From Hysterium pulicare CBS 123377 (Eukaryota; Ascomycota; Dothideomycetes; Hysteriales; Hysteriaceae): DNA of 51,749 bases. The stretch's first letter is position 1; the number at the start of each line of letters is the position of its first letter. Position numbers and translations under genes: made by a program. Where the stretch lies: positions 1 through 51,749 of the forward strand of contig AJFK01000494.1 of assembly GCA_000467715.1 (NCBI GenBank), in the 5' to 3' direction. Below, one piece after another: positions 22,601 to 33,734 of the stretch. The notes beneath the pieces were generated by a model. That model searched no databases. It saw only the letters and a program-made list of their open reading frames with translations, and was not told the DNA's origin.

Positions 22601-25599
22601 TCGAATTTATGCTCAAGAAGTTGGATCATGCTGTCTTTGGAGTTGACTATACTCTTATCTAAGTCATAGCCATCCAGCATCTGGTTTTTGCTCGCAGTCC
22701 CCGGATCTTTTTCCTTTCAGTATTCGAAGTTGATCTGACTTTATGAGAGATTCTTCGGATCAGCTTGATCATTTCATATTCACTCAAAGCCAATTTGATG
22801 TCTGGATTCCGGTGTTGGCTCCAAATTTGCGTCACAGATTTCACGTGGCCGGACCCGAAGATTAGCTTCCTTCTTCAAACCTGATTCGAGAAGGTTCAAC
22901 CATGTGGTATTCGGAGTTGGTTGCCACTCCCATCTTAGTCGTAACTGACCAGCTTCTGGATGTGTGCTCGTGGTTCCTGGATCTTCCTTCTTCCAATACT
23001 CCGATTCCCTTACACTCTATGAGAGGACATGTACGATGAGCGTAACTATACAATTGCCTGCAACCCAGTTCATGTCTAGTCTCCGGTGTTAGTTTCAAAT
23101 ACTCCAACGTAACTTACCATAGCCGAATTCTGAATTGAATTTCGTCCATAATCGTCTACTTTGAAGCAATCAAGATACAATGTGTTTGTGGGGTTGGTGT
23201 TGATTTCCAGCCTCGTTATCCGCATGTAACTCGTGGGCACTCTTCTATCCAATACGTGGAGTTCTTCGGTTCCCATGAGAGACTGTGGAACATGCTTGGT
23301 TAGTCCATAAAATCCAGCAAAGCGGCATCATGCCTCCTTTCGGTGTTGACTTCACATCTTCAACATTACTTTCCATTGCCGGATTCCGGGATAATTTCCA
23401 TAAATTGATTGCTTGCATGAAAGTTTCCTATGACTGAGGTTGATGGCTTCATATAAAGCGCATGCCGCGGAATTGGGGATAGCTTGGCTGAGGGCTCGAA
23501 GAGGAAGAAGGGTCATGGGTTGGAGTTCGTATGGTTCATGAGAGCTTTGTCGAACGCGATTGATACATTCTCCTGGTCTATACAACATTTTAATGACCGC
23601 CCTCCAGTCTAGCCTGCCAAACTTGCTATAAGGATTATATGGACGACTTCTCGGATCCAACAACCCGTCTCTCTTCAAATCACGTATTTGGAGGGATGAT
23701 GTCTAGGGTTGGTGTGGCTTTTCGGCTTCATCAAATCCGTTATTGATCGGGATCCATGCCCATGTCCTCCGGGTCTTCTTTCTTTCGATACTACGATCTC
23801 GTCAACACTCCGCTGCTCACCTTCTGGCTATGGCTGGACTGTGAGATGAGCTAAGTTGATCACTGATACGAAGGAACCAGTTCCATGCCTGGCTTCCCCT
23901 TTAGGCTCACTCGTCTTCTTCCAATTCGATTACAACTCTTGACGTATATGAAGACATGGTTCGGCTTCCGTCTTCCGTCTTCTCTCTGCTAGAGCCATCC
24001 TTCCGCGCCAGTGTAAATCCATCAACAGGTCCTCAGTTTGGTTGATGGATCCCGGGACCGGTGTCGTCATCGAACCATTCACGAAGGGGCTATGATGTCA
24101 AATTCCGGCCTTGTCCGATTGGAAAAGTTTTTCAGACTATCGCTATGTTTCCTGGACCCTCCTTCTTCGACTACATGATCTCTCAACACCAGAACCTTAT
24201 GGTTCCTGGCAACATAATTGCTAGGGAAAGACGAAATATGCCTGGTTCTCGTTGCTAACTTTCAGTGTTACTTTCCACAGCAATCACAGCATAAAATCAA
24301 ACCGTTGGATACTTCGTTTTCTCTTCTCTGGCCCCATCCGTCTCACTGGTACATTCCGATTATAAGGATAGTTGCACAAAACTGATGGACCTTGGGAAAT
24401 TTCAGTCGCGCAAACGCACAAGTTGACTGTTTCACTGTATGAGGCTTGGTTCTGGCCATCGGTCTCACCATATTCATGAAAGAATAGGTATTTATGCTTG
24501 TGGTTCTTATACCATTGACGGTGCAATTGATGTCCAGTGTCTGAGGCGACCTCGCGGCTAACGAATCACTTTATGGTGGAGATATTATGCCACTAACTTC
24601 TGGACCAGCCATCTCATCACGACATGATTTCATGAACATACTTAACGGTTCATAGACCATCAGAATACCCTGCGATGGGAGTCTGGATCTCAACAGCTCG
24701 GCGCATAATTGTCGACTTTGTAGGATGTCCACCTTTGAGTCCTTTCTTTTAGGAACATGACATCTACCTAGCGGACTTTCATGCTTGATGGCCCTTGTTC
24801 GGGATTATCATTCTCCTCGGAGATGTTCTTCTGTATTCAGAAGACAGCTTCAAAGCATATTCCTGGCCAGGCTAGCGAGAGTTTTGCATTTGCAAGTTTT
24901 CAATGTCATTTCTCCATTTTGGTGTTCCAGCACTATCCACAAAGCCGGCGGCATAGTTGTAGGAATCTGGACTTCCATTACTCACCCGTATGATAGTCTG
25001 GATTTGTTTCTTTGTCTCAGAATTAGCTGTGTATCACTATCATTGTATGCTTCGTCCTCCTGGCACTGAGATCTGACTTTCTGGCTCTTTTCCAAAGCAA
25101 AATTCCACGCATGATCTGCAAAAGAGAAAAATATAGTGGGTAAAGTGATGAGAACTCTACCAGCTTCTTCGGAATATGGCTATGGTGGAGGCGGATTCAA
25201 AATTAATCTATCGAAGCAACATTTGGACATATATCATGGGGACTTGGACTTCAAAGTGGATACAATTCCTCGAATTCGTTACATGTTCGCCTTTTGGTTC
25301 TTACCGCTTTAATCGCAACATATTTCTTGTAGATTATCAGGCTCCTGGCTGGTTCGGCTGGTCGTTGTTGAAGCAGTATTCTCCCCTAATAATCCTCTGC
25401 ATCCCAACTCTCGATGAATATACTATATGCTTGGATCTGCGAGCGCTCTATAAACGAAGATTTCAGCTCATCATGTTGGAGCCGATTCTCGAATCAAGCC
25501 AAATAATGAATTCCTATGCTTTTTCTGGAGTTTAGCTCGTATCAGAACTTGCACTCCTGAAGCAAATCTACCCAATAGCCCTTCCATGCAGATCAGAGA

Positions 25600-26160
25600 A
25601 AATTTATCCACTCTCATGATGCGCCTATCTTCGGACACTTCGTGTCGCTCTTCCGTCTCGGAATCTTCAAAAATTTTAAACGACCGGATAGATTTCGGGA
25701 CATGTGTTGCGGCAGAAAAGTATCAATATAACGAGTTAGGGCCATCTCATGCAGCTTCGCTCGGTTTGGATATTCAGACACATATTGAATGTTGCTCTCT
25801 TGGGACGAACAAATACGTAATGAGCATTTACATGGAGACCAAAAGGCGGTTCTTCACAGGTAACTAACGTGCCTATAATGAATAAACTTTGCGACCCATG
25901 TCGCTCCTCCGCCTCGAAATCTTCAAAAGTCCCTATTCAACGACGGGAAATTCACCGAACCATGTCTCTCGCAGAGGAATATTGCACCAAAGACAGCGCG
26001 AACAATTCTCCTTTGCAAGAACGTCTGTGCTTGCTGTGCGTTGGGCTCCAAACCTCAGATTCGGTATCCAGAATAACTGTTGAAGAAATTTCATGTCGCT
26101 CTTCCACTCCAGTATCTTCAAATCAGACGCGTTCCTCCGCTCCGAGATGTTAAAGTTACC
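25600..26160. repeat. Three-copy diverged repeat with tgtcgctcttcc core
   Basis: The core tgtcgctcttccgtctcg, followed by aatcttcaaa, occurs at 25643, 25899 and 26094. The copies share about 40 bp of recognisable sequence; spacing is irregular (256 and 195 bp). Confidence 0.6.
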
Positions 26161-26739
26161 ATTCAGCAAGATGAACAGCTCACGTACATGTTCGTTGCTG
26201 TATACATGAGATACAGGCTGATTAGTACACTGATGCTTCAGTTTTTGATGCTTCCTGTGCGTTTGGCTCCGGTATATCATGTTCGAAATCGATAACAGCT
26301 TCCCCGGAGCTTCAAGAAAACTTTTCTCTAATTCGCCGCTCTGCCTATTACAGAGGTGGCAGACCACCATATTTCGCGTCTCCGGTCTAGACCACTATAA
26401 AACAATAGAAACAGTACCTAAGAATTTCCGCTACGGTAGAAAACAAATCAAAACTAAATGAAATCAATCATTACAGTGGACGGGCCCCAACAAATGTTTC
26501 TGGCGTGTTTGGATTTGATATCCAATTTGAACATCGCTAAGCAACTATCGTGGAAAGACTGAATGCTACTCCACTCTTCCTCTAATCCCTCAAAGCCATG
26601 ACCTAACGCTAAGACTCGAAGCGATTCATGGCCTTTGCAGTGAGTTTTGCATCAGTAAGCGTACAGGCAATACACCAGCAATTCAAGTGTCATGCTTCTG
26701 TCGGATATTGCGGTAAGATCTTGCACCTAGGTAGAAACA

Positions 26740-26900
26740 TAGAAAGTAGCTTAATTAATCAGGGAGGGCCCCCAGGGCGTTTAAATAGATCAGTAGATAA
26801 AGATAACTAATCAATAACCTCGATACAAACTACGAAGAATGTAGTTTAGGTTAGAATCTAGCCCTAGAGTCGACATCTAGATCTAGCTGCCAGATTTGAC
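26740..26900. other. AT-rich palindrome-bearing segment, possible mobile-element remnant
   Basis: This stretch differs in texture from the repeat domain. It is AT-rich, contains ttaattaa and the palindromic tagatcta, and repeats ctag-rich strings (tctagccctagagtcgac, atctagatctag). It could be a solo LTR or other element end, but I see no matching partner or target-site duplication. Confidence 0.2.
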
Positions 26901-27118
26901 AGCTTCCGTGCCCCTGTCCGGCTCGGATATTCCGGCTTCAAATCGCATGATCGCACAATCTATGCGGATCCGTCGCTCTAGACTCTCCCAAGGTCACTCT
27001 TCAATTGTGGGAGTGTGCTCCTTTCTACGGATTCTGCATCAAGAACTTAAATTAGTACTGTTGTTATTAATATTGATGTCTCCTGCGCCCCCTTCGTGGT
27101 ATCCAGCGCCGGTCCCTA

Positions 27119-27364
27119 TCACATAGAGGGAGAGTGAGAACGAGTTCTCTCTTCCGCACTCGGAGTTTCGGTAGTATGAGAATTGTTTTCTTCATCTTGA
27201 CACCGGCCCTCTCGTCTCGAACCGAACTTATCGAATGTGGTTCTGATGCAGTCACAGAATTTATTCCAGGTCCAGATGAGGAAGTAGAATGGGCAGTAGA
27301 CGGTTACGAGGACGATGTAGAGGCACAAGCCTCTTCTTCTCATTACGGCTTGTTTGGGAGCCAT
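27119..27364 (-). CDS. Possible small single-pass membrane protein
   Basis: This 81-aa ORF has a genuine ATG. A basic N-terminus (KQAVMRRR) precedes one hydrophobic segment of about 20 residues (GLCLYIVLVTVYCPFYFLIW), then a polar Arg/Glu/Ser-rich tail. The topology would suit a small membrane protein. I recognise no family, and the plus strand is also open over the same bases, so it may be chance. Confidence 0.25.
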   Translation of the reverse strand: MAPKQAVMRRRGLCLYIVLVTVYCPFYFLIWTWNKFCDCIRTTFDKFGSRREGRCQDEENNSHTTETPSAEERTRSHSPSM

Positions 27365-27595
27365 GGCGTATAGAGGTATTCATGGTAGAGGTTTCCGTTG
27401 TGCGGGAGCGTTAGGCTGCTGAGACTGGGTGTTTTAAAGAAAGGATTGCAGCACAGCTCGCTGAGTAAAGTTAGATCGGCCACGTCACATGATAAATGCG
27501 ATGAACTCGATCAACTCCTCATCATGAAGAGGTGGTAAATCATTAGCATTCTGTCATCCTTAACATTATATTGCCGTTAATGCTACGTGAGGTAG

Positions 27596-27895
27596 ATGAT
27601 GTCTTACAAGATGCCATTTAGCAAATGTGCGAGGCTGAGGAAAAGAAGACCAGGACAACGGCTGGTATGGTTGTTGCAAAATCCCTCCAAAGACGCAGAA
27701 GTGTTGCATATATTGACAAAGAATGAACCCCTCTATAGAAAGGAACGGATCGAGTTCGAACTTCTTTGCACCTTGAGAGTTGTGGTCTGGAAATTTGCAG
27801 GAAAGGAAGTGCGACGAATTGGTCAAACCACGGGCCTCAACCCTCCAAAAGCCGAATTCTCCGTTGAAGCTGAAAGTGAGCATTGGGATTCTTGA
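27596..27895 (+). CDS. Possible small hypothetical protein
   Basis: A 99-aa ORF with an ATG start is basic at the N-terminus (KCARLRKRRPGQR), with mixed helical composition after it. No family was recognised. The minus strand is open for 105 codons over the same interval, which weakens the coding call. Confidence 0.2.
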   Translation: MMSYKMPFSKCARLRKRRPGQRLVWLLQNPSKDAEVLHILTKNEPLYRKERIEFELLCTLRVVVWKFAGKEVRRIGQTTGLNPPKAEFSVEAESEHWDS

Positions 27896-28299
27896 CGTTA
27901 TATTACAGTGAATAGATAGCGGTTTAGGTGGAATTGGATGAGTTCGGGATGAGATGCAACTTCGATGTTGATTAAACTGCCGAACGTCTTTATATGGGTA
28001 TCGTAATCAAGCTTTCTGAAGTAGAGAATGAACATGGCCGTTCTAATCATGATAGTTAGAGTCAGTGCAGATCAGTAGATGGAATTCGAAATTAAGGTCC
28101 GTTGGTTAGAAAATAACCTGTCCGGTACCATTTCTTGCAGTATAAAATGATCGAGTGCATAAGTCATACCGGACATAATAACGTGTGCGTCCAATCATAA
28201 CTTGATCTCATCATCACGTCGTTGTCCCTTTCAAAGTGCGAGAACACTGAGTAATCCAAGAATATAGTACATGGACAAATGTGCCAAAGATAGGCATTA
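27896..28299. other. 3' flank of zinc-cluster regulator gene, no gene seen
   Basis: No protein-like ORF or repeat is visible here. Confidence 0.4.
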
Positions 28300-31013
28300 T
28301 CAGAAGCTTACTGGATATTCTATTGGAGCAAGACTGATGGGATCGCCCCAGAAACCCTTCTTCCGTCAGTGATAGAGCTTAGTAAGGATTTGGAAAACAC
28401 TTACCCAGTCGAAGTCCATAGATACATCGTTGTTCATGTCCATCCCTACGAGATTGTTGAGGTTCATGTCTCCGTAGTCTAGTTGCGCCGTTGGATCCGG
28501 GTGCGGTACCTGTTGCTCAATGGCATAATTTGGTATTTGGTTGACATACATTGGAGCGGTAAATTCTTCCCGAGATACCTGTAAGGCCGACTGTTGAGTT
28601 CCCGACGAAGGCTCTGTTTTTAACGAAGTGTAAGTATCTTGCGGCAGGTTAACCCGTCCAGCAAGATGATCAGCAATTACTTTATCAATCATGCTTTTTA
28701 CGACGAGCCAGGCTCTACTCGTATTGTTCTCTTTAAGAGTTCGTGACATTTGAAGGGCCCGAAGAGCTCGTAAACGATCTGGTGTCTGAAAATCGGGGTT
28801 GCGCAATTCCGACAGAACATGCATGATGGCTTGGAAGGAGGCGTGACCCCCAATATGCCATTGAAACCGTGCTGCATCAACGTCTACGGTCGCTCCATTG
28901 ATCGTTTCGATGAGATTGACGGACTTTTCAAAAATCCTGTAGAGAGAAGATTAGTATACTTTCCTTGCAAATACATAACGGCCTGTATACTGGTACATCG
29001 TGAGGGGAATTTAGAACACACCGGCCAACTTACATTTTCCGGATATCAGTAGAGAAAACAATGTCTCGATAGGCCCGAGGCATCCTAAGCCAGAAAAGCA
29101 CCCAAGCTCTCCATTCAAGTAATGAAGCAAGACCAAGGCAAAGCCTCTGCACTGGTATCTCGGAATTACAAAACCTGAGATATTTCTTCCAATTTTCTTC
29201 ATGCAACCCGTCCAACATGCCTTTGATCTGCTGATAAATCTCTTGTAATTCTCGCACAGGGTCAGGAGCGGACGTTCCATGCAGGCCTGAGTCCAGTATC
29301 CGACGCTCTAATCGATAGGTACTTTGAATAATCCGCCTTAAGCAGCGCATTGCATTGAACCGTACTAATTGGAAGGTCATATCGGTGAATTTCTCGTCAT
29401 CACAAGGAGTCCGACCAAGACTAGTTCCCTCAATCAGATCCTCATCGTTAATATTGCGAGGCATTAAGGTTGTGAAGTCGTCATCTGCAACAGTAGGCTC
29501 CTGGCCTTTGCACTCTGCAGCACGGTACTCAAGATGACAGATCTGATGCCATAACCTTCGACGAAGTTCGATCGTTACGACGTCCAATGAGCCAGCTGGA
29601 AATAACGAAGGATCTCGATGGAGACCTTGATTCAGCCCAATGCGTATAGTGAGTCCAAGAAGCGCCCAAGCTTTTCCCATATCATCCTCTTTGGTGATAC
29701 AAGTCTGCCCAATTAGCTTAGATCCGACCTTTTCCAACGATCGTTGCTTACAAGCCAGAGTACGAAGCCTTGCAGTACTTCGAGACTAGACGTAGTTAGA
29801 TAGCTCTCCCGGGCCAGGCTTATCTCAACACCCTGTTGATATCGTTCTAGGAGCACCTCTTTCTTTTCTCGAAATTTCTCTTCCACGTTCGACGAAGGGA
29901 GGGCGTTGACTGCCGAGTAGAATATTGCGAATGCAATAGGGTTAGCCTCGCGTATATGCGAATCGAATTTGCGGAGTAAGGTCGGTTTATGAACGATTCT
30001 TGTCATCGGATCTACATGTGAGAAAAATACCCCCAAAAGAGTGTCACAATATTCTTGGGTCTCAGGCAAAAGAGAAGCAATGCTGGCGCCTGATGAAACA
30101 CTGCCAAGAGACAGCAGAGCTACCTTTGGATTTGAGAGGCGGCCTTTGTCTGCAGTATCTTCTTCTGACCTGTCTCCGAGTAATGCCTTGATGTCTTGAA
30201 TCTGTGAAAGGTATCAATACTGAGATCTTATCGAACTCCTACGAGGGTACAGAATAGCCCGAATTCGAAGGAGAGTGAATAAAATATTCTTAGAGATATG
30301 CTTTCCAACTAAATGTATTAAAGGCAGATTTCGTGTTAGGAAAGACATTTGTCCAGGGCCTTAAGCCTCGACGGGAAACGAACACAAATGGGGAAAGTCT
30401 CATACAGGGATTGAATCAGCAAAGTAGAGTTGACGGAGTGAATGAGAAGGATTTATGGTAATAGGTCACCCACCTCATCAGCTAGAAGTGCCCAATGAAG
30501 GGACGACACAAATTGAGACTGCCCATCCTCAAGAAGTAGTGTGCCATCGTGGGTGTCGTATGATATACCAGCACCATGTGAACTCGCGCTATTCGTGGAT
30601 GGTGTCAATTCAGATACGGTATCGGTCTCACGATTGGCATTTTCATCAAAATGGCTCGGCAGCCTCTGTCCAGATACAGCTTTCTCAACGAGAAGTTCAA
30701 GTCTATCCAGCCGACTCTGGACGTCGACGCTGCGCGGATTCTTCGAAAGCCCAGAAAGTGAGGGCTTTGTCACCCTGCCGGATGTTGAGACTGATGGCTG
30801 ATGCGTCAGGCCTTGATCAGCAGCATATGTACAGACATGATTGCCCCGAATACACGCGCCGCAAGTTGGATGTCCATGATCACATCGGACCTTTCGACGC
30901 CGACAGGTCAGGCAGGAAGAAATGATTCGTTGACGGCCACCCTGCTGCTTTACGGGAGGTGTTGGATGAACAGAGGAGGACTGCGAACGGGCAGACTTGG
31001 CAGCCTCTGCCAT
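28300..31013 (-). CDS. Zn(II)2Cys6 transcription factor with fungal-specific TF domain
   Basis: This is a fungal nuclear regulator. Exons: 31013-30474, 30201-29752, 29704-29034, 28936-28405 and 28356-28300, giving 749 aa. The zinc cluster has perfect C-X2-C-X6-C-X6-C-X2-C-X6-C spacing at residues 34, 37, 44, 51, 54 and 61, with basic RRRKVRCD. A short coiled linker follows (DVQSRLDRLELLVEKAV). The middle region (about 230-520; VFFSHVDPMTRIVHKPTLL and LEVLQGFVLWL) matches the fungal-specific TF domain. Exon 5 restores a C-terminus GFWGDPISLAPIEYPVSF after donor GTAAGT; an alternative acceptor 3 nt upstream adds one Lys. Intron 1 is long (272 bp). An upstream in-frame ATG at 31136 would add 41 residues; 31013 has better start context. 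No target pathway is evident, though the secreted esterase is adjacent. Confidence 0.9.
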
Positions 31014-31493
31014 GACCGGAACCGATGTTCCCGTTGTCGCAGTTTGAGTTCTCAGAGGTAAGATAGACGTCGTTATCCTGCGTACGGCGAGCTTCTTCTC
31101 TTTCGCATCCCGCTCATTCCGGAGTGGCCCGTGCATGCGGGAGCAATGAAGAAAAGCTGACAAAGCCACCAGCCGAGGTTAGTCAACTCCATGCGGACGC
31201 ATTTCCAATCCCATTATTGTTTTCAGACTCATCATTGATACTACCATACAGACCTCTGATCACCGATTCCATTGACCCATCAATTATTGAGGCTCTTATC
31301 ACCCTTATCATGACTTGTATTTGTCAAGGGGTCATTCTCCTCCAGCCACTCCTTGACGCGCGGCCGTGATACAACAATTCTCCCTATATACGAATGAATG
31401 GGGCACGAGAAGGTTGAAACGCTTCACTAAAATTCCTTGAACCACATGTTTGATCCATCCTACCGAATGGCTCCGCATCTCACTCGAGATTTC
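31014..31493. promoter_or_regulatory. 5' flank of the zinc-cluster gene / 3' flank of the esterase gene
   Basis: Both genes are transcribed leftward, so this interval holds the regulator's promoter and the esterase's terminator. No further gene was recognised. Part of the left end would be coding if the 31136 start were used. Confidence 0.45.
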
Positions 31494-32543
31494 TCACGCA
31501 GATGCTCCAGTTCCGCTCTTAAAGAACGTATTGTTGGATGCCGCCGCTACCGCTTCTGCCACGAGATTCTGGATTGCCATGCCCGGATGGTAATTGTTAT
31601 ACCAGAGACATGTCTTTCCGTCCGAATTGAAGCAAGTAGCATCTTTGCTACCGTACTGGGAAGGATTGCTAAGAGCGGTGTTGAAAGGGCCTTGGGTGTC
31701 TACGACAATTGCTTTCACGCCTGAATTTGCCATGGCAAACGCTGACGTTCTGTTGACGAGCAAGCTATTGAACTGGCTGATTATGGTTGCTTCGGTCTGC
31801 TGCGCGCTTGCAGACTGCCCAAGCATCTTAGGTGATTTATTGATTGCTGTAGTCCCAATCATCAGCACCCTCGTCTTCACCAGCGGGACGCTGATATGTC
31901 CAGAGAATCTCACTCACGCGGCACATTCAGGAATACAAAAGTCTCTGCCCCTGCCTTGGCAAGGATGTCGACTTGTGAGAAGTAGCTATCCATAATCTTT
32001 TCGACCAGTGCCGATGCTCCAGAGCTCGAATACGAATTTCCGACATCGTTGACACCCATCCATATGCCAAAAATGGAGTTTGACGCTGACCAGGGTGCAT
32101 AACTGGGCTTAGATGCAATGCTGTCGCTGAACTGCTTGACTTGATCGATGAGACTTTTCACTGTCGACCTGTACGGTTGGACGAGGGAAGCATTAACTGT
32201 TGCGCCTCCGTATGCAAAATTATACGAATATGTAAGCGTCGCATTATACTTTTCCACCAGATATCCAATCCAATTTGCTCCCCCTGAAGTGGTAGAACCT
32301 GGATAAGATGGATTGCCAATTGGGTTCGACGCAGATGGCTTCGTTGAGGAGACGTCGAAGCCGGTCTGAGAGTATGAATCTCCGCTTACGTTTGAGAAGT
32401 ACTTTGTCAGGCCGTTGTTGATGGTAGTGATACATGAAGCTAACTCACAATGTGATCAGATAATTCACAGCTGGAGCCGCACTCACGCTGCAAACCAATC
32501 CGAGCGGGAAGAGTATGAAAGTAAACACCTTTTTGATGAACAT
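31494..32543 (-). CDS. Secreted GDSL/SGNH esterase (CE16-like acetylesterase)
   Basis: Exons 32543-32449, 32384-31918 and 31846-31494 give 304 aa. Residues 1-22 are a signal peptide (hydrophobic ILFPLGLVC, cleavage near SVSA-A). SGNH blocks follow in order: GDSY at 33-36 (nucleophile Ser35), a Gly in [10 protein letters not shown] near 92, and GVND at 142-145. The HPG block has catalytic His274 in NNYHPG. Fungal relatives deacetylate plant cell-wall sugars, so an extracellular role on plant polysaccharide is likely. Removing intron 2 (31847-31917) restores the family motif [15 protein letters not shown]; the unspliced frame would replace it. The residue three before His is Asn271 where many SGNH enzymes have Asp. 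Confidence 0.88.
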
Positions 32544-33734
32544 GGTGCTTGAAGAACCCTAAAAGTTTATTTAAAAAATTGCTCGAAGCTTCCTGGCTCG
32601 ATGACAGTAAACGATTGCTCAAATTTATCGATTTTCTACGATTCATCTGCCTAATAGCTGTTCCTTCGCAGCACGAACTCATATCATCGACGAATCATGT
32701 TCTCGAAGACTCTTCAAAGATCACTGTATTTCTCGGGCATCGCAATTCAGGCGGAGGACAATTCTCCAGATGAGTCTGGGGAAAGGCCAGAATGTCGTCT
32801 TTCAATTGGATTCGCTTACGTGAACCCCCAGCACAGCCATTTCGCTGGTACTCTGGCACGTGTCTGGATAAATTGGATCGAACGAGTTATGAAAGTCATT
32901 GACATTGCGGTTTGGAAATCCGGAACTACCTTCCGTCTCGTAATAGGAAAGGTAGAATGAGCCCTGGTCTTCGAACCAACTGCTTTACTAAACAGGGTAA
33001 ATCAAATTCCATGGTGGCTTTCGCTCTGGATGCTCTCGCTAACTGCACAATAGTCGTTGACGACAGTGCCTACTCGAGGATCTAATTCTACCAGTAAAGC
33101 TCCTGCAACCCCAAAATACGCCTGCAAATCATGAATGCAGGTTACTTTATAGCAGCAGAGATCCATGATCCCAGGACAGATTCTCACTCTGATCGTAAAG
33201 CCTTTGTATTACTTTAGCGCAAAGATTCCCCAGCCTTAAGCTTGTCTCCGATACCTCTGGTTAGGGTTCTCAAGCCCTGCACGACTCCAAAGTTACCGAT
33301 ATAGATTTCAGTAACGTCGCAGTCTGCCAGGTTTGCTTCTTCACGTTGAGATATCTTAACGTATTTTACAAAACCTTCCAGAATTTCGCGTCTATTCGGA
33401 GACTTCCAAATAGTGCTGACGTTGCCTCAATAATGAGTTGCCGTGAGGTTGCATTGCTACCCTCTCTATGCCCGGTTGGTTCACATGCATTACGACACCT
33501 CTTCGTATTTTATCTATTTTGAATCCTTCGAAGCACAACGCAGACCGTTCCACTAAATTACCTCAAGAAATATATTCCTATAAACCTTTTACGGCAGATC
33601 GTGTAGCCTTTCAAAAGGTCCTAGTTCGGTCTCGATGTTACTACAGCGAATCCACCCTCCACTACAAGAGGCCATGACATCTCCATTGAGTAATTCTTAA
33701 CTGTTAAGATTCCATCCAGCTTTCGTGTATCAAA
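32544..33734. other. About 1.2 kb gene-free stretch
   Basis: This holds the esterase promoter (an AT-rich tttatttaaaaaat lies about 20 bp upstream of its ATG) and otherwise only short overlapping ORFs. A minus reading near 33000-33190 (GALLVELDPRVGTVVNDY) has some protein-like character, but no supporting exon was found. Confidence 0.4.

Larger units (their letters stand above)
15181..26380. repeat. About 11-kb mosaic of diverged tandem repeats, no credible gene
   Basis: Across roughly 11 kb the longest ORFs are under 200 codons, overlap at random and match no family. Motifs recur at regular spacing but with high divergence. Consecutive blocks carry different monomers: about 190 bp (15.3-15.6 kb), 85 bp (15.7-16.4 kb), 147 bp (16.86-17.1 kb), 135 bp (17.45-18.27 kb), 150 bp (18.5-19.9 kb), 164 bp (19.9-22.6 kb, irregular onward to about 24.9 kb) and a final short family (25.6-26.1 kb). 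The plus strand looks pyrimidine-rich, with recurrent tctcctggatctttc-like tracts. No transposon protein, LTR pair or terminal inverted repeat was recognised. Block edges are approximate. Confidence 0.75.

Noticed and set aside
15181-26380. CRISPR array or transposon cluster
   Set aside because: Units are too long and diverged, lack identical direct repeats with unique spacers, and the host is a fungus; no transposase, reverse transcriptase or terminal repeat motif was found.
30455-30925. 156-codon plus-strand ORF
   Set aside because: Antisense shadow of the zinc-cluster exon 1.
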